NCBI GenBank assembly: GCA_029777145.1
Contig: JAKOSS010000584.1
Coordinates: 1 to 6,045 of the forward strand
DNA: 6,045 bases
From: Acidobacteriota bacterium
Lineage (GTDB): Bacteria; Acidobacteriota; Blastocatellia; Pyrinomonadales; Pyrinomonadaceae
Direction: 5' to 3'
Translations under genes and position numbers: made by a program
Shown: piece after piece, positions 1 through 5,649 of the stretch
Layout: each line of letters starts with the position of its first letter
Numbering within the stretch: the stretch's first letter is position 1
The notes under the pieces: model-generated
What the model was told of the DNA's origin: nothing
Seen by the model: only the letters and a program-made list of their open reading frames with translations
The model's database searches: none

Positions 1-1
1 A

Positions 2-67
2 GGTGCTGATAACTGGGAGACGCTGATTGTCCGAAAGTTCGTGACCCGCAAGGACGCTCCACAATAA
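2..67 (+). CDS. 3' end of an unidentified protein gene (partial)
   Basis: Frame 2 is open from the window edge for 21 codons and ends at TAA (65-67). The visible tail contains WETLIVRKFVTRK and ends in DAPQ. The other two forward frames hit stops within the first 25 bases, so this is the only plus-strand frame that could bring a gene in from the left. The tail is mixed hydrophobic and basic, as in an ordinary soluble protein end, and no family can be named from 21 residues. It stops just before the repeat-rich non-coding DNA, which fits a gene end. A chance open frame cannot be excluded. Confidence 0.45.
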   Translation, partial: GADNWETLIVRKFVTRKDAPQ

Positions 68-350
68 TCCGTTAATTCCTTTGATACAATGATTGCGCCG
101 AACCATTTACTTGTGGTTAACAATTAAGCGATTTCCGACTATACCATGTCGCCGAAATGACGAACTCCGGGGATATGGACGAAATCAGATTCAAGTTTCT
201 TTCCGATCCAGCCGATTTTGGATTTTTGATTTTGGATTTGTGATTGGCCTCCCCATTTGCGATTTTCGAATGCCGATTTGCGATTGGACAAAGGTCGGGG
301 CGCGGATCGCGCGTGAACGCCTAACTCATGCGAGTTGACAAACTCCCAGA
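68..350. other. Intergenic stretch with an inverted AT-rich repeat patch
   Basis: No convincing gene is seen. At 213-290 the plus strand carries several runs of the type GATTTTGGATTT and GCGATTTTCGAATGCCG. These are the reverse complement of the AATCCAAAATCC module that occurs on the plus strand after 490. The reading frames through here encode low-complexity strings (IFDFGF, ICDF) that derive from the repeat, not from a protein family. A weak inverted repeat (AACCA...TGGTT, about 100-117) lies downstream of the left-hand stop codon but lacks a T-tract. Confidence 0.6.
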
Positions 351-363
351 TCTGAAATGTCCC

Positions 364-377
364 GTCGCTGACGCGAC
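364..377. repeat. Palindromic module P, first copy (GTCGC-N4-GCGAC)
   Basis: GTCGC (364-368), loop TGAC, GCGAC (373-377) form a perfect 5-bp stem. The same hairpin recurs near 920-936, and a variant with CCGCTGACGCGAC occurs near 591. It opens each long repeat unit. Confidence 0.75.
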
Positions 378-401
378 TCAGGGAATACTTGGGGCTGCGT
401 G

Positions 402-422
402 CCGTGGGCTTACGCGCCACGG
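402..422. repeat. Palindromic module Q, first copy (CCGTGG-N9-CCACGG)
   Basis: CCGTGG (402-407) and CCACGG (417-422) are perfect inverted arms around a 9-base spacer, followed by the invariant CTATATCGATGCC. Copies lie near 631-652 and 963-983. The whole stretch is conserved across the three units. Confidence 0.75.
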
Positions 423-435
423 CTATATCGATGCC

Positions 436-448
436 GTCGCTCCGCGAC
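436..448. repeat. Palindromic module R, first copy (GTCGC-TCC-GCGAC)
   Basis: GTCGC (436-440), loop TCC, GCGAC (444-448), followed by TTGTTGA. Related copies occur near 667, 770, 997 and 1152, sometimes with one arm changed. It is the most frequent palindrome of the array. Confidence 0.75.
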
Positions 449-533
449 TTGTTGATGTACGAATCCAACGGTGAACGAATGTCGTCGGTTCGCAATCCAA
501 AATCCAAATTCGAAAATCCAAAATCGAAAGGGT

Positions 534-545
534 CGCCTGAAGGCG
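534..545. repeat. Palindromic module S, first copy (CGCC-TGAA-GGCG)
   Basis: CGCC (534-537), tetraloop TGAA, GGCG (542-545). A second copy lies near 863-874. The copy at 1094-1107 has a longer stem, CCGCC-TGAA-GGCGG. It is always followed by AACTCCAAACATCCGCA. Confidence 0.75.
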
Positions 546-1266
546 GAACTCCAAACATCCGCAATCCGAAATCCCGATTCCCAAATGTCCCGCCGCTGAC
601 GCGACTCAGGAATTCTCTATTGCACCTTGTTCCGTGGGCTTACGCGCCACGGCTATATCGATGCCGTCGCGTCGCGACTTGTTGACAAGCAAATCCAACG
701 GTGAACGAATGTCGTCGGTTGTGTAAATCGAATTCCGCGATCCGAATCCGCATTCAGAAATACGATGTCACTCCGCGACTTGTTGACGTACGAATCCAAC
801 GTTGAACGAATGTCGTCGGTTCGCAATCCAAAATCCAAATTCGAAAATCCAAGATCGAAATGGTCGCCTGAAGGCGGAACTCCAAACATCCGCAATCCGA
901 AATCCCGATTCCCAAATGTCCCGTCGCTGACGCGACTCAGGAATTCTCTATTGCACCTTGTTCCGTGGGCTTACGCGCCACGGCTATATCGATGCCGTCG
1001 CTCCGCGACTTGTTGACGTACGAATCCAACGTTGAACGAATTTCGTCGGTTCGCAATCCAAAATCCAAAATCGAAAATCCAAAATCGAAAGGGCCGCCTG
1101 AAGGCGGAACTCCAAACATCCGCATTCCGAAATCCGCATTCCCAAATGCGACGTCGCTCCGCGACTTGTTGACGTGCGAATCCGACCAAACTGCGCAGAC
1201 AGCTCGGGAAGTTGGAGCGCGACGATGGCGATCACCGAACACGGAAGCGCTTCGCAGAAAATCGAA

Positions 1267-1296
1267 AGGGCTCGGTCCGTCGAACGGCCGAGCCCT
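1267..1296 (-). terminator. Likely intrinsic terminator of the TPR gene
   Basis: AGGGCTCGG (1267-1275) and CCGAGCCCT (1288-1296) are perfect 9-bp arms. The interior also pairs (CCGT/ACGG around CGA), giving a long GC-rich hairpin with one bulged base. On the minus strand it lies 19 bases past the TPR stop codon and is followed by TTTCGATTTTCT, a broken but T-rich tail. Position and orientation fit termination of the gene at 1316-2032. Confidence 0.75.
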
Positions 1297-1315
1297 CTTT
1301 CAGGTTTCGGATCAA

Positions 1316-2032
1316 TTACTTCTTTCCGAGGTTGTCGATCTCGGATTGCAGTTTCGCGATCGACGCGTTGTTTGCATCGATCTCTGATATCTTCGCAAGC
1401 GTTGCCTTCGCGTTTGCCGCATCGCCCTTCTTCGTATACGCGACCGTCAGGTTCTGAAGTGTCTGAAGGTGTTTCGGATCGATCTTGAGCGACTTATTGA
1501 ATTCATCGATCGCCCGATCGTAGTCCGGTGTACTGCGCAACACGTAAGTCAGACCGTAGTCGGTCCGGACGCTGATGTCGTCAGGCGTCTTCTTCAGCGC
1601 GTCCGCGTACCATTTTTCGGCGTCCTCGTATTTTTCCTGGTCGAAATAGATGTTTCCGAGGACGACCAGCGGCTGGACCTCTTCCGGTTTGAGCTTGTTT
1701 GCCTTTGTTATCGTCTGGATCGCTTCATCCAATTTATTGATCTGATAATAGAAAAGTGCCGCCTTGAGCTGCGCATCATAATCGTCGGGCGCGTCCTTCG
1801 CCTTTTGGAGCGCTTCCTGAACTTGCGGCATGTTCGCCATCGCATCCGGCGACTGCGGGTTCATTCCGCTGATGTCCGGGTGGCCCGGCGGGACATTCGA
1901 GTTTTCACTCATCGTGCCCGGTGTCGTTGCCGACGTCATGGCGTTGCGGTTTACCGTGTTCGCCGCAACGAACCCGATGACAAGTCCGGCGATCAATCCG
2001 ATGATTCCGAACATGAAATTTTCCTTGTTCAT
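1316..2032 (-). CDS. Membrane-anchored tetratricopeptide repeat (TPR) protein
   Basis: 238 residues. After MNKENFM comes one hydrophobic segment (about 8-25, FGIIGLIAGLVIGFVAA), then a Met/Pro/Ser-rich linker (about 30-75, with PPGHPDISGM), then about four TPR units (roughly 84-117, 118-151, 152-187, 188-221) with typical features such as GNIYFDQEKYEDAEKWY and YDRAIDEFNKSLKIDP. TPRs are helical scaffolds for protein partners. With an N-terminal anchor and no export cleavage site, the TPR part should lie on the outer face of the cytoplasmic membrane. The layout resembles the TPR part of CcmH/NrfG-type cytochrome c assembly proteins, but no diagnostic residue supports that. The ATG at 2030-2032 is chosen because AGGGA lies about 9 bases upstream and the anchor follows directly; the frame is open further upstream, through a promoter-like region and a terminator hairpin. 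It is separated from the next gene by 154 bases. Confidence 0.88.
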   Translation of the reverse strand: MNKENFMFGIIGLIAGLVIGFVAANTVNRNAMTSATTPGTMSENSNVPPGHPDISGMNPQSPDAMANMPQVQEALQKAKDAPDDYDAQLKAALFYYQINKLDEAIQTITKANKLKPEEVQPLVVLGNIYFDQEKYEDAEKWYADALKKTPDDISVRTDYGLTYVLRSTPDYDRAIDEFNKSLKIDPKHLQTLQNLTVAYTKKGDAANAKATLAKISEIDANNASIAKLQSEIDNLGKK

Positions 2033-2035
2033 ATA

Positions 2036-2042
2036 ATTCCCT
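2036..2042 (-). promoter_or_regulatory. Ribosome binding site deciding the TPR start
   Basis: On the minus strand the sequence before the ATG reads CAGGGAATTATAT, so an AGGGA Shine-Dalgarno-like core lies about 8-9 bases from the start. This supports the internal ATG at 2030-2032 over the longer open frame. Confidence 0.55.
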
Positions 2043-2059
2043 GTGTTCTGATTTTCTAA

Positions 2060-2089
2060 AGTATCGCGAATGGCGGCGGTCGATTGCAA
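2060..2089 (-). promoter_or_regulatory. Candidate sigma-70-type promoter of the TPR gene
   Basis: Minus-strand TTGCAA (2084-2089) and GATACT (2060-2065) each match the -35 and -10 consensus at 4 of 6 positions, with an 18-base spacer. The site lies about 30 bases before the TPR start and after the terminator-like hairpin of the upstream gene, which is the expected place. Matches this loose occur by chance. Confidence 0.35.
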
Positions 2090-2129
2090 ACGCACAATTT
2101 CGACGACGGTGCGTTGAACTGCAAAGACC

Positions 2130-2161
2130 GTGCCGCGACCGAATGCGTTCGGCCGCGGCAC
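2130..2161 (-). terminator. Strong hairpin after the FG-GAP gene, possible terminator
   Basis: GTGCCGCG (2130-2137) pairs with CGCGGCAC (2154-2161). After one mismatch, CCGAA pairs with TTCGG around a TGCG loop, giving about 13 pairs. It lies 25 bases past the minus-strand stop codon. The following minus-strand sequence, GGTCTTTGCAG, is only weakly T-rich, so it may be a weak intrinsic terminator or an mRNA 3'-end stabiliser. Confidence 0.55.
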
Positions 2162-2186
2162 AATGTGTCGGAGATCTCCGAATGTC

Positions 2187-3635
2187 CTACGGGACGAAAG
2201 CCGCCGGGACCGGACGATCGGTTGCCAAACCGAAATTCGCGACGCTGAGCGCCGATGTGCCCGAATTCCTGATGTACCAAACTCCCGAGCGATAAACCGC
2301 GGCATCGGCCTTGCCGTCGCCGTCGTAATCTGCCGGCACGAGCGTGTCGGTCGCGAGTCCCCACGTGTAGTACGCCGGCAATCCGTTCGAACTCTGCTTC
2401 ACGTACCAGATTCCCGAGCGGAAAACGGCGAGGTCCGTCTTGCCGTCGCCGTCATAGTCAGCGCAAACGAACTTGTCGCTGGCGATGCCCCAGCTATCGG
2501 CGCTGAGCGCTCCCGTCGAACTGAGACGCATGTACCAGCGTTGTTCGGCCGGTCTGAAGATCGTCGCGTCGGACTTGCCGTCGCCGTCGAAGTCCCCGCG
2601 GACCGGGATGTCGCCCGTCTTGCCCCAGGGAACATACGTGATATTGCCGCTCGGATTGTTGAGGCTGCCGCGATAGTAGAAGTAGCTTTGCGAGCCGACA
2701 GCCGAGTCGCGATAGACGCTCGGATCGGCCTTGCCGTCACCGTCCCAGTCCGCGACCGTAAGCGGTTTGTCGCCGGTTTGACCGAACGTCTCAACGCGGA
2801 CGACCGAATTCGACGATTGCAAAATATAGAATGCCGCTTCGTTTGCCGGCGCCTCGCGCCAGACCGCCAGATCGGCTTTGTCGTCACCGTCAAAATCCGC
2901 CGGCGTGATGATGTCGGTTGAGATGCCGAGCTGCATCGCGCTGAAACCGGATGTTGACCGGTTCATGTACCAGATACCCGTCGACGGTCTGAATACGGAC
3001 GGATCCGCTTTGCCGTCGCCGTCAAAATCGGAGAAGCCGTGATGGATCACGACCGCGGTTTGAGGTGTGACGACCGTGTTCGTTGTAACCGTGATATCAC
3101 CGCTTTCCGAACCATCGTTGTCGCCCTGAATGCCGGCGGCATAGAAGGTGATGTTCCCGACATCGGTCGCCGGGGCGGTCCAGTTGAACGTCCAGACCGC
3201 TCCGCCTGACTGTCCCGGAAACGTGCCGGCCGTCGTTTGTGTCACATAGCTCTTTGCACCCGAAACTCGGATCCGCGTGTTCGACGTCGTGTTCGCGACC
3301 GTGCCCGCCATTGCGGAACCGGCCATCGGTATTACCTCAAATCCCCAGTTGAATCGCGTCTGATTGGTCGTCGAGTGCTGAACCGTGATCTGATAGGTCT
3401 GTCCGGGAACATAGCTCGCGGGCGCGATCACCTGAATTGTTCCAGCGCCGCCGTTTTGATTGTGGCAACCGGTACAAGTGGATTCACCCGGGGCGCCGGT
3501 TCTGCCGGTCGGCGCGCCCGACTCCGACGCGTTCGACGGTACGACAAAGCGGTCGCCGGTCAAACCCGCCACGGCAAAGATGATCGCGAAAACTGACACG
3601 ATCGCGAGTTTTACTTTTTTTATCTCGAAAAACAT
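2187..3635 (-). CDS. Secreted CXXCH / reelin-like (choice-of-anchor V) protein with six FG-GAP (VCBS) repeats
   Basis: 482 residues, exported. The start has FEIKKVK, a hydrophobic core (about 10-26, LAIVSVFAIIFAVAGL), then a mature part. Residues about 38-185 look like the reelin-like 'choice-of-anchor V' domain: TGAPGESTCTGCHNQNGG, a beta-rich stretch with PGQTYQITVQH, and FNWGFEV. C54-T-G-C57-H58 is a CXXCH, the covalent haem c attachment motif. Residues 203-482 hold six FG-GAP/VCBS blade repeats, each opening with a calcium-binding loop of DxDGDGKxD type at 203, 247 (DFDGDDKAD), 296, 348, 393 and 436, then AVFR and W/FY motifs. Such repeats fold as a beta-propeller like the integrin alpha head and usually serve adhesion or ligand binding outside the cell. 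It ends at ...PVPAAFVP with no obvious sorting signal. GGAGGA lies 8 bases before the ATG. Whether CTGCH really binds haem is unknown. Confidence 0.9.
   Translation of the reverse strand: MFFEIKKVKLAIVSVFAIIFAVAGLTGDRFVVPSNASESGAPTGRTGAPGESTCTGCHNQNGGAGTIQVIAPASYVPGQTYQITVQHSTTNQTRFNWGFEVIPMAGSAMAGTVANTTSNTRIRVSGAKSYVTQTTAGTFPGQSGGAVWTFNWTAPATDVGNITFYAAGIQGDNDGSESGDITVTTNTVVTPQTAVVIHHGFSDFDGDGKADPSVFRPSTGIWYMNRSTSGFSAMQLGISTDIITPADFDGDDKADLAVWREAPANEAAFYILQSSNSVVRVETFGQTGDKPLTVADWDGDGKADPSVYRDSAVGSQSYFYYRGSLNNPSGNITYVPWGKTGDIPVRGDFDGDGKSDATIFRPAEQRWYMRLSSTGALSADSWGIASDKFVCADYDGDGKTDLAVFRSGIWYVKQSSNGLPAYYTWGLATDTLVPADYDGDGKADAAVYRSGVWYIRNSGTSALSVANFGLATDRPVPAAFVP
2190..3029 (-). repeat. Six tandem FG-GAP coding repeats (about 130-155 bases each)
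   Basis: On the plus strand, near-copies of TTGCCGTCGCCGTC (the codons of DGDGK) recur about every 130-155 bases, near 2311, 2439, 2577, 2733, 2880 and 3009. The repeats have diverged between the loops but keep the calcium-loop codons, as in propeller proteins that grew by internal duplication. Confidence 0.85.
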
Positions 3636-4068
3636 AACTGCTGTCCTCCAAATGTTGTTGATCTTTTTGTCGGTTTTCCGCTGCTGAACGCACGATGCGG
3701 GGAATCAAAGCCGGGGATACGGAAACCATCTCCTAATCTCAGTTCTGAATCGCAGTCTGAGAAGCTATAGCAGCGTTCTTAACCGGGATTTCCGGGTGCT
3801 CGCCGGAATCTCAGCGCTTGTTTTCGGGGAATGAGCCGTTCGGGGTCGATGAGTGCGAATGCAATGATCGCGGCCTTGACTCGATCAAAGCAATGGCCGT
3901 GCCGTGTTCGGGCGAAATTCGACGGAGATCCGGTGGCGAGCGGTCGCGAGACGCGCAGATACAGCGGAAAATACTCGACTTGCGGACGTTCTCAACGGTT
4001 TTGGGAAAATCAAGAGCGACGATCGGTGTCAGCGCACAGGGGTACAGAAAATGTCGCAGACGTGCGAA
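3636..4068. other. Intergenic region of about 430 bases, no gene recognised
   Basis: The region lies between the start of the FG-GAP gene and the end of resB, both on the minus strand. Several reading frames stay open here on both strands, but their conceptual products are Arg/Ser-rich without motif, signal peptide or ribosome binding site, so they look like chance frames in GC-rich DNA. It should contain the promoter of the FG-GAP gene; no convincing -35/-10 pair was found. An inverted repeat, TCTCAG (3737-3742) and CTGAGA (3757-3762), about 100 bases before that start, could be an operator. No clear terminator follows resB. Confidence 0.55.
3644..3649 (-). promoter_or_regulatory. Strong Shine-Dalgarno of the FG-GAP protein
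   Basis: Minus-strand GGAGGA lies 8 bases before the ATG (3633-3635). It is the best ribosome binding site in the window and fixes the start of the secreted protein. Confidence 0.8.
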
Positions 4069-5544
4069 TTATTTCGCGCTCTTGCCGGACTCGAGGATCG
4101 CGGTCCATAACCTCGAGAACGTCGCGACGAATGCCGCGTGATTGCGATTCGCATTGCCGCCGGCGACGATCCTGACGCCGCCGTTCGATTGCGGTTCCAC
4201 GATGAACCAGACGCGACGGTGAGAAAAGAGAAAGACGGCGAACAGTGAACCGATCAGCAATGCAGAGCCGGTGTAAACCACGACCGCGCCCGGATCGCGT
4301 CTCACGACCAACTCGTGGCGTTCGGAGACCTTCTCGAATCCGGTGAGCCTCACCGAGTATCCCTTGACGTTCAGCGGACGATCGCCGGTCTGACTGTCTT
4401 TGACCGCGATCATCGTTTGGGCGGCGCCGTCCGGCGGCGTCACCTCGAGTACCGCGGCCGGGTGCCGGTAATCGATCGAATTCTCGTTGCCCGAAGGACG
4501 CGTCAGGTCAAGATCGGCACGGAAATCGACAAAACGGACCTTCGCGCCGTTAGCCAGCGACGCCGTTTCACCGCGCTTGATCGTGATCGTCTCGGAGTCG
4601 TTCGGAGCAGTAACGGCGACCGTGACAGACCGCGCTTTTCCGATCGGCTGAAAGGTCGAATGGAAAAACCTGAATCCGTGATAGCTGAACGGCGCGTTCA
4701 GACCGATCACGGCACGCGTTTTGCTCGAACCGTCATCGATCTCGATCGACGTCAGCCAGTCCATCGAGTTCGCCGAATCAAGCGTTCCGCGCGGATTGAT
4801 GAGTTTTTGCTCGAGGTCGGTGCAGGTGACGATGAACGGCAGGCGTCGATAACGGATCGCCGGCAGTTCACCCTGGTAAATGATCTCGTCGATGCGGTCC
4901 GTGGATTCGCCGGGCGAGAGCTGCATCCGGCCCGAATAGCTGAATTGGGAAGTGATGAATCCGCCGACGAAGATGGTGATCAGGGCGACGTGGACGGCAT
5001 AGGCGCCGAGGCGGTTCCACGAACCGCTTTCGGCAAAGATGTAGTGAATGTCGTCTTTCGCTGCCGTTCTCGTCCGCCGCAGTCCGACGCGTCGGCAGGC
5101 AGCGGTCAATCGGTCGAGAACCTCTTCGGGCTTTCCGTCGATCGACGCGTGAGTCGCCACGTCCTGCGACGCGATCCAGCGTTCGGACGGGAAAAGGTTC
5201 GGCTTTGAGATCAGTTTCCAGGTATTCGGCAAATGTTCGACGGACGACATGAGGATGTTCATCGAAAGGAGCATCAGCAGTCCGCGAAAATACCAGGAAC
5301 CGTAGATGTCGTAGAGGCCCAAAGCATCGTACAATTGACGGCGGAACGGGCCGAGAGTGGCGACATATTGTTCGAATCCGGGAACGTTGTATTGCGTGAT
5401 CAGCATGCCGGCGAGGCTGACCGCAACGAGGAGCAAGAGAATTATTATTCCGAATTTTACAGAACCGAGAAGCTCGATGGCGCGGATCGCGTCGAACGGC
5501 TTTTTCGATGGGTTCGAACCGGATTCGGCGGCGCTTGATGACAT
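4069..5544 (-). CDS. resB: ResB-like (CcsB/Ccs1) cytochrome c biogenesis protein
   Basis: 491 residues from the chosen start, typical for ResB. In system II, ResB (CcsB) forms a complex with CcsA that moves haem across the cytoplasmic membrane and helps attach it to CXXCH of apocytochromes. Four membrane spans are visible: about 30-50 (after ELLGSVKFG), 86-103 (FRGLLMLLSMNILMSS), 180-198 (GAYAVHVALITIFVGGF, with His185) and 421-440 (before SHRRVWF). A large extracytoplasmic domain of about 220 residues lies between spans 3 and 4, with GFRFFHSTFQP near 290-300. DPGAVVVYTG before span 4 and HRRVW after it are family-typical. The frame extends to an ATG at 5622, but a good promoter -10 covers that ATG, so the ATG at 5542-5544 is preferred. 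Neither start has a clear Shine-Dalgarno. No ccsA is in the window. Confidence 0.88.
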   Translation of the reverse strand: MSSSAAESGSNPSKKPFDAIRAIELLGSVKFGIIILLLLVAVSLAGMLITQYNVPGFEQYVATLGPFRRQLYDALGLYDIYGSWYFRGLLMLLSMNILMSSVEHLPNTWKLISKPNLFPSERWIASQDVATHASIDGKPEEVLDRLTAACRRVGLRRTRTAAKDDIHYIFAESGSWNRLGAYAVHVALITIFVGGFITSQFSYSGRMQLSPGESTDRIDEIIYQGELPAIRYRRLPFIVTCTDLEQKLINPRGTLDSANSMDWLTSIEIDDGSSKTRAVIGLNAPFSYHGFRFFHSTFQPIGKARSVTVAVTAPNDSETITIKRGETASLANGAKVRFVDFRADLDLTRPSGNENSIDYRHPAAVLEVTPPDGAAQTMIAVKDSQTGDRPLNVKGYSVRLTGFEKVSERHELVVRRDPGAVVVYTGSALLIGSLFAVFLFSHRRVWFIVEPQSNGGVRIVAGGNANRNHAAFVATFSRLWTAILESGKSAK

Positions 5545-5579
5545 CTTTCGGGCGGCGTTTTCGGGAATCTTAGCGGTGG

Positions 5580-5595
5580 TGTGATAAGTGTCACA
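5580..5595. promoter_or_regulatory. Candidate CRP/FNR-family operator, TGTGA-N6-TCACA
   Basis: TGTGATAAGTGTCACA has perfect five-base arms (5580-5584 and 5591-5595) identical to the core consensus bound by CRP-type regulators. It lies in the 105-base divergent region between resB and the cytochrome gene. Its centre (5587.5) would be just downstream of the predicted resB transcription start (about 5606), a repressing position. It is 62 bases upstream of the cytochrome ATG, a possible activating position. No regulator gene is in the window. Confidence 0.6.
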
Positions 5596-5612
5596 TCCTG
5601 CGGACGGCGAAG

Positions 5613-5641
5613 ATTGTAGCATCTCAATAAGTTTTTATCCA
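5613..5641 (-). promoter_or_regulatory. Predicted sigma-70-type promoter of resB
   Basis: Minus-strand -10 TACAAT (5613-5618) matches 5 of 6 consensus positions and is preceded by TGC, an extended -10. The -35 is TGGATA (5636-5641), 4 of 6, with a 17-base spacer. The predicted start is near 5606, giving a leader of about 60 bases. It overlaps the ATG at 5620-5622, arguing that this ATG is not used. Confidence 0.55.
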
Positions 5642-5649
5642 TCAGTTCG

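Larger units (their letters stand above)
351..1190 (+). repeat. Modular, hairpin-rich intergenic repeat array (three long units plus partials)
   Basis: The landmark AAATGT recurs at 355, 583 and 914, and its degenerate form AAATGC at 1144. This gives unit lengths of about 228, 331 and 230 bases. Units share the same modules in order: a GTCGC-TGAC-GCGAC hairpin; CCGTGG-N9-CCACGG; GTCGC-TCC-GCGAC followed by TTGTTGA; a spacer with GAATCCAACG and GAACGAAT.TCGTCGGTT; an A-rich block of AATCCAAAATCC; CGCC-TGAA-GGCG; and CTCCAAACATCCGCA. The second unit is longer because the TTGTTGA-to-CCAAA part is present twice (from about 680 and from 778). The first unit differs from the others between 380 and 400. 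Near-identity between units suggests recent duplication or gene conversion. Possible identities are a BIME/REP-like family, a MITE-like element, or decayed structured RNA. No transposase is visible. Confidence 0.85.

Noticed and set aside
351..1190. CRISPR array
   Set aside because: Units are over 200 bases, contain several palindromes, and lack short unique spacers of constant length. No cas gene is present.
389..1387. Several open frames of 70-140 codons across the repeat array on both strands
   Set aside because: Their products are translations of the repeat (NPKSKFENPKSK, PEGGTPNIRNPK, SLRDLLTYESN) and recur once per unit in different frames. None has a ribosome binding site or domain. 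Such frames are likely to appear in databases as spurious hypothetical proteins.
1469..2059. Plus-strand open frame of 196 codons
   Set aside because: Antisense shadow of the TPR gene, with an Arg-rich product lacking motifs.
2130..2921. Plus-strand open frame of 263 codons
   Set aside because: It is the antisense shadow of the FG-GAP gene. Its Arg/Val-rich product mirrors the periodic DGDGK codons, and the minus-strand frame has a signal peptide, Shine-Dalgarno and clear domains.
3091..3100. GTGATATCAC palindrome as a second regulator site
   Set aside because: It lies inside the FG-GAP coding sequence, lacks the N6 spacing of the CRP-type site, and is not near a promoter.
3818..4175. Overlapping plus-strand frames of 68-114 codons in the gap after resB
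   Set aside because: Open in all three frames, Arg/Ser-rich, no ribosome binding site and no recognisable domain; the ends run into resB antisense. A small unknown gene cannot be fully excluded.
4315..5208. Plus-strand open frame of 297 codons
   Set aside because: Antisense shadow of resB; Arg/Asp-rich and motif-free.
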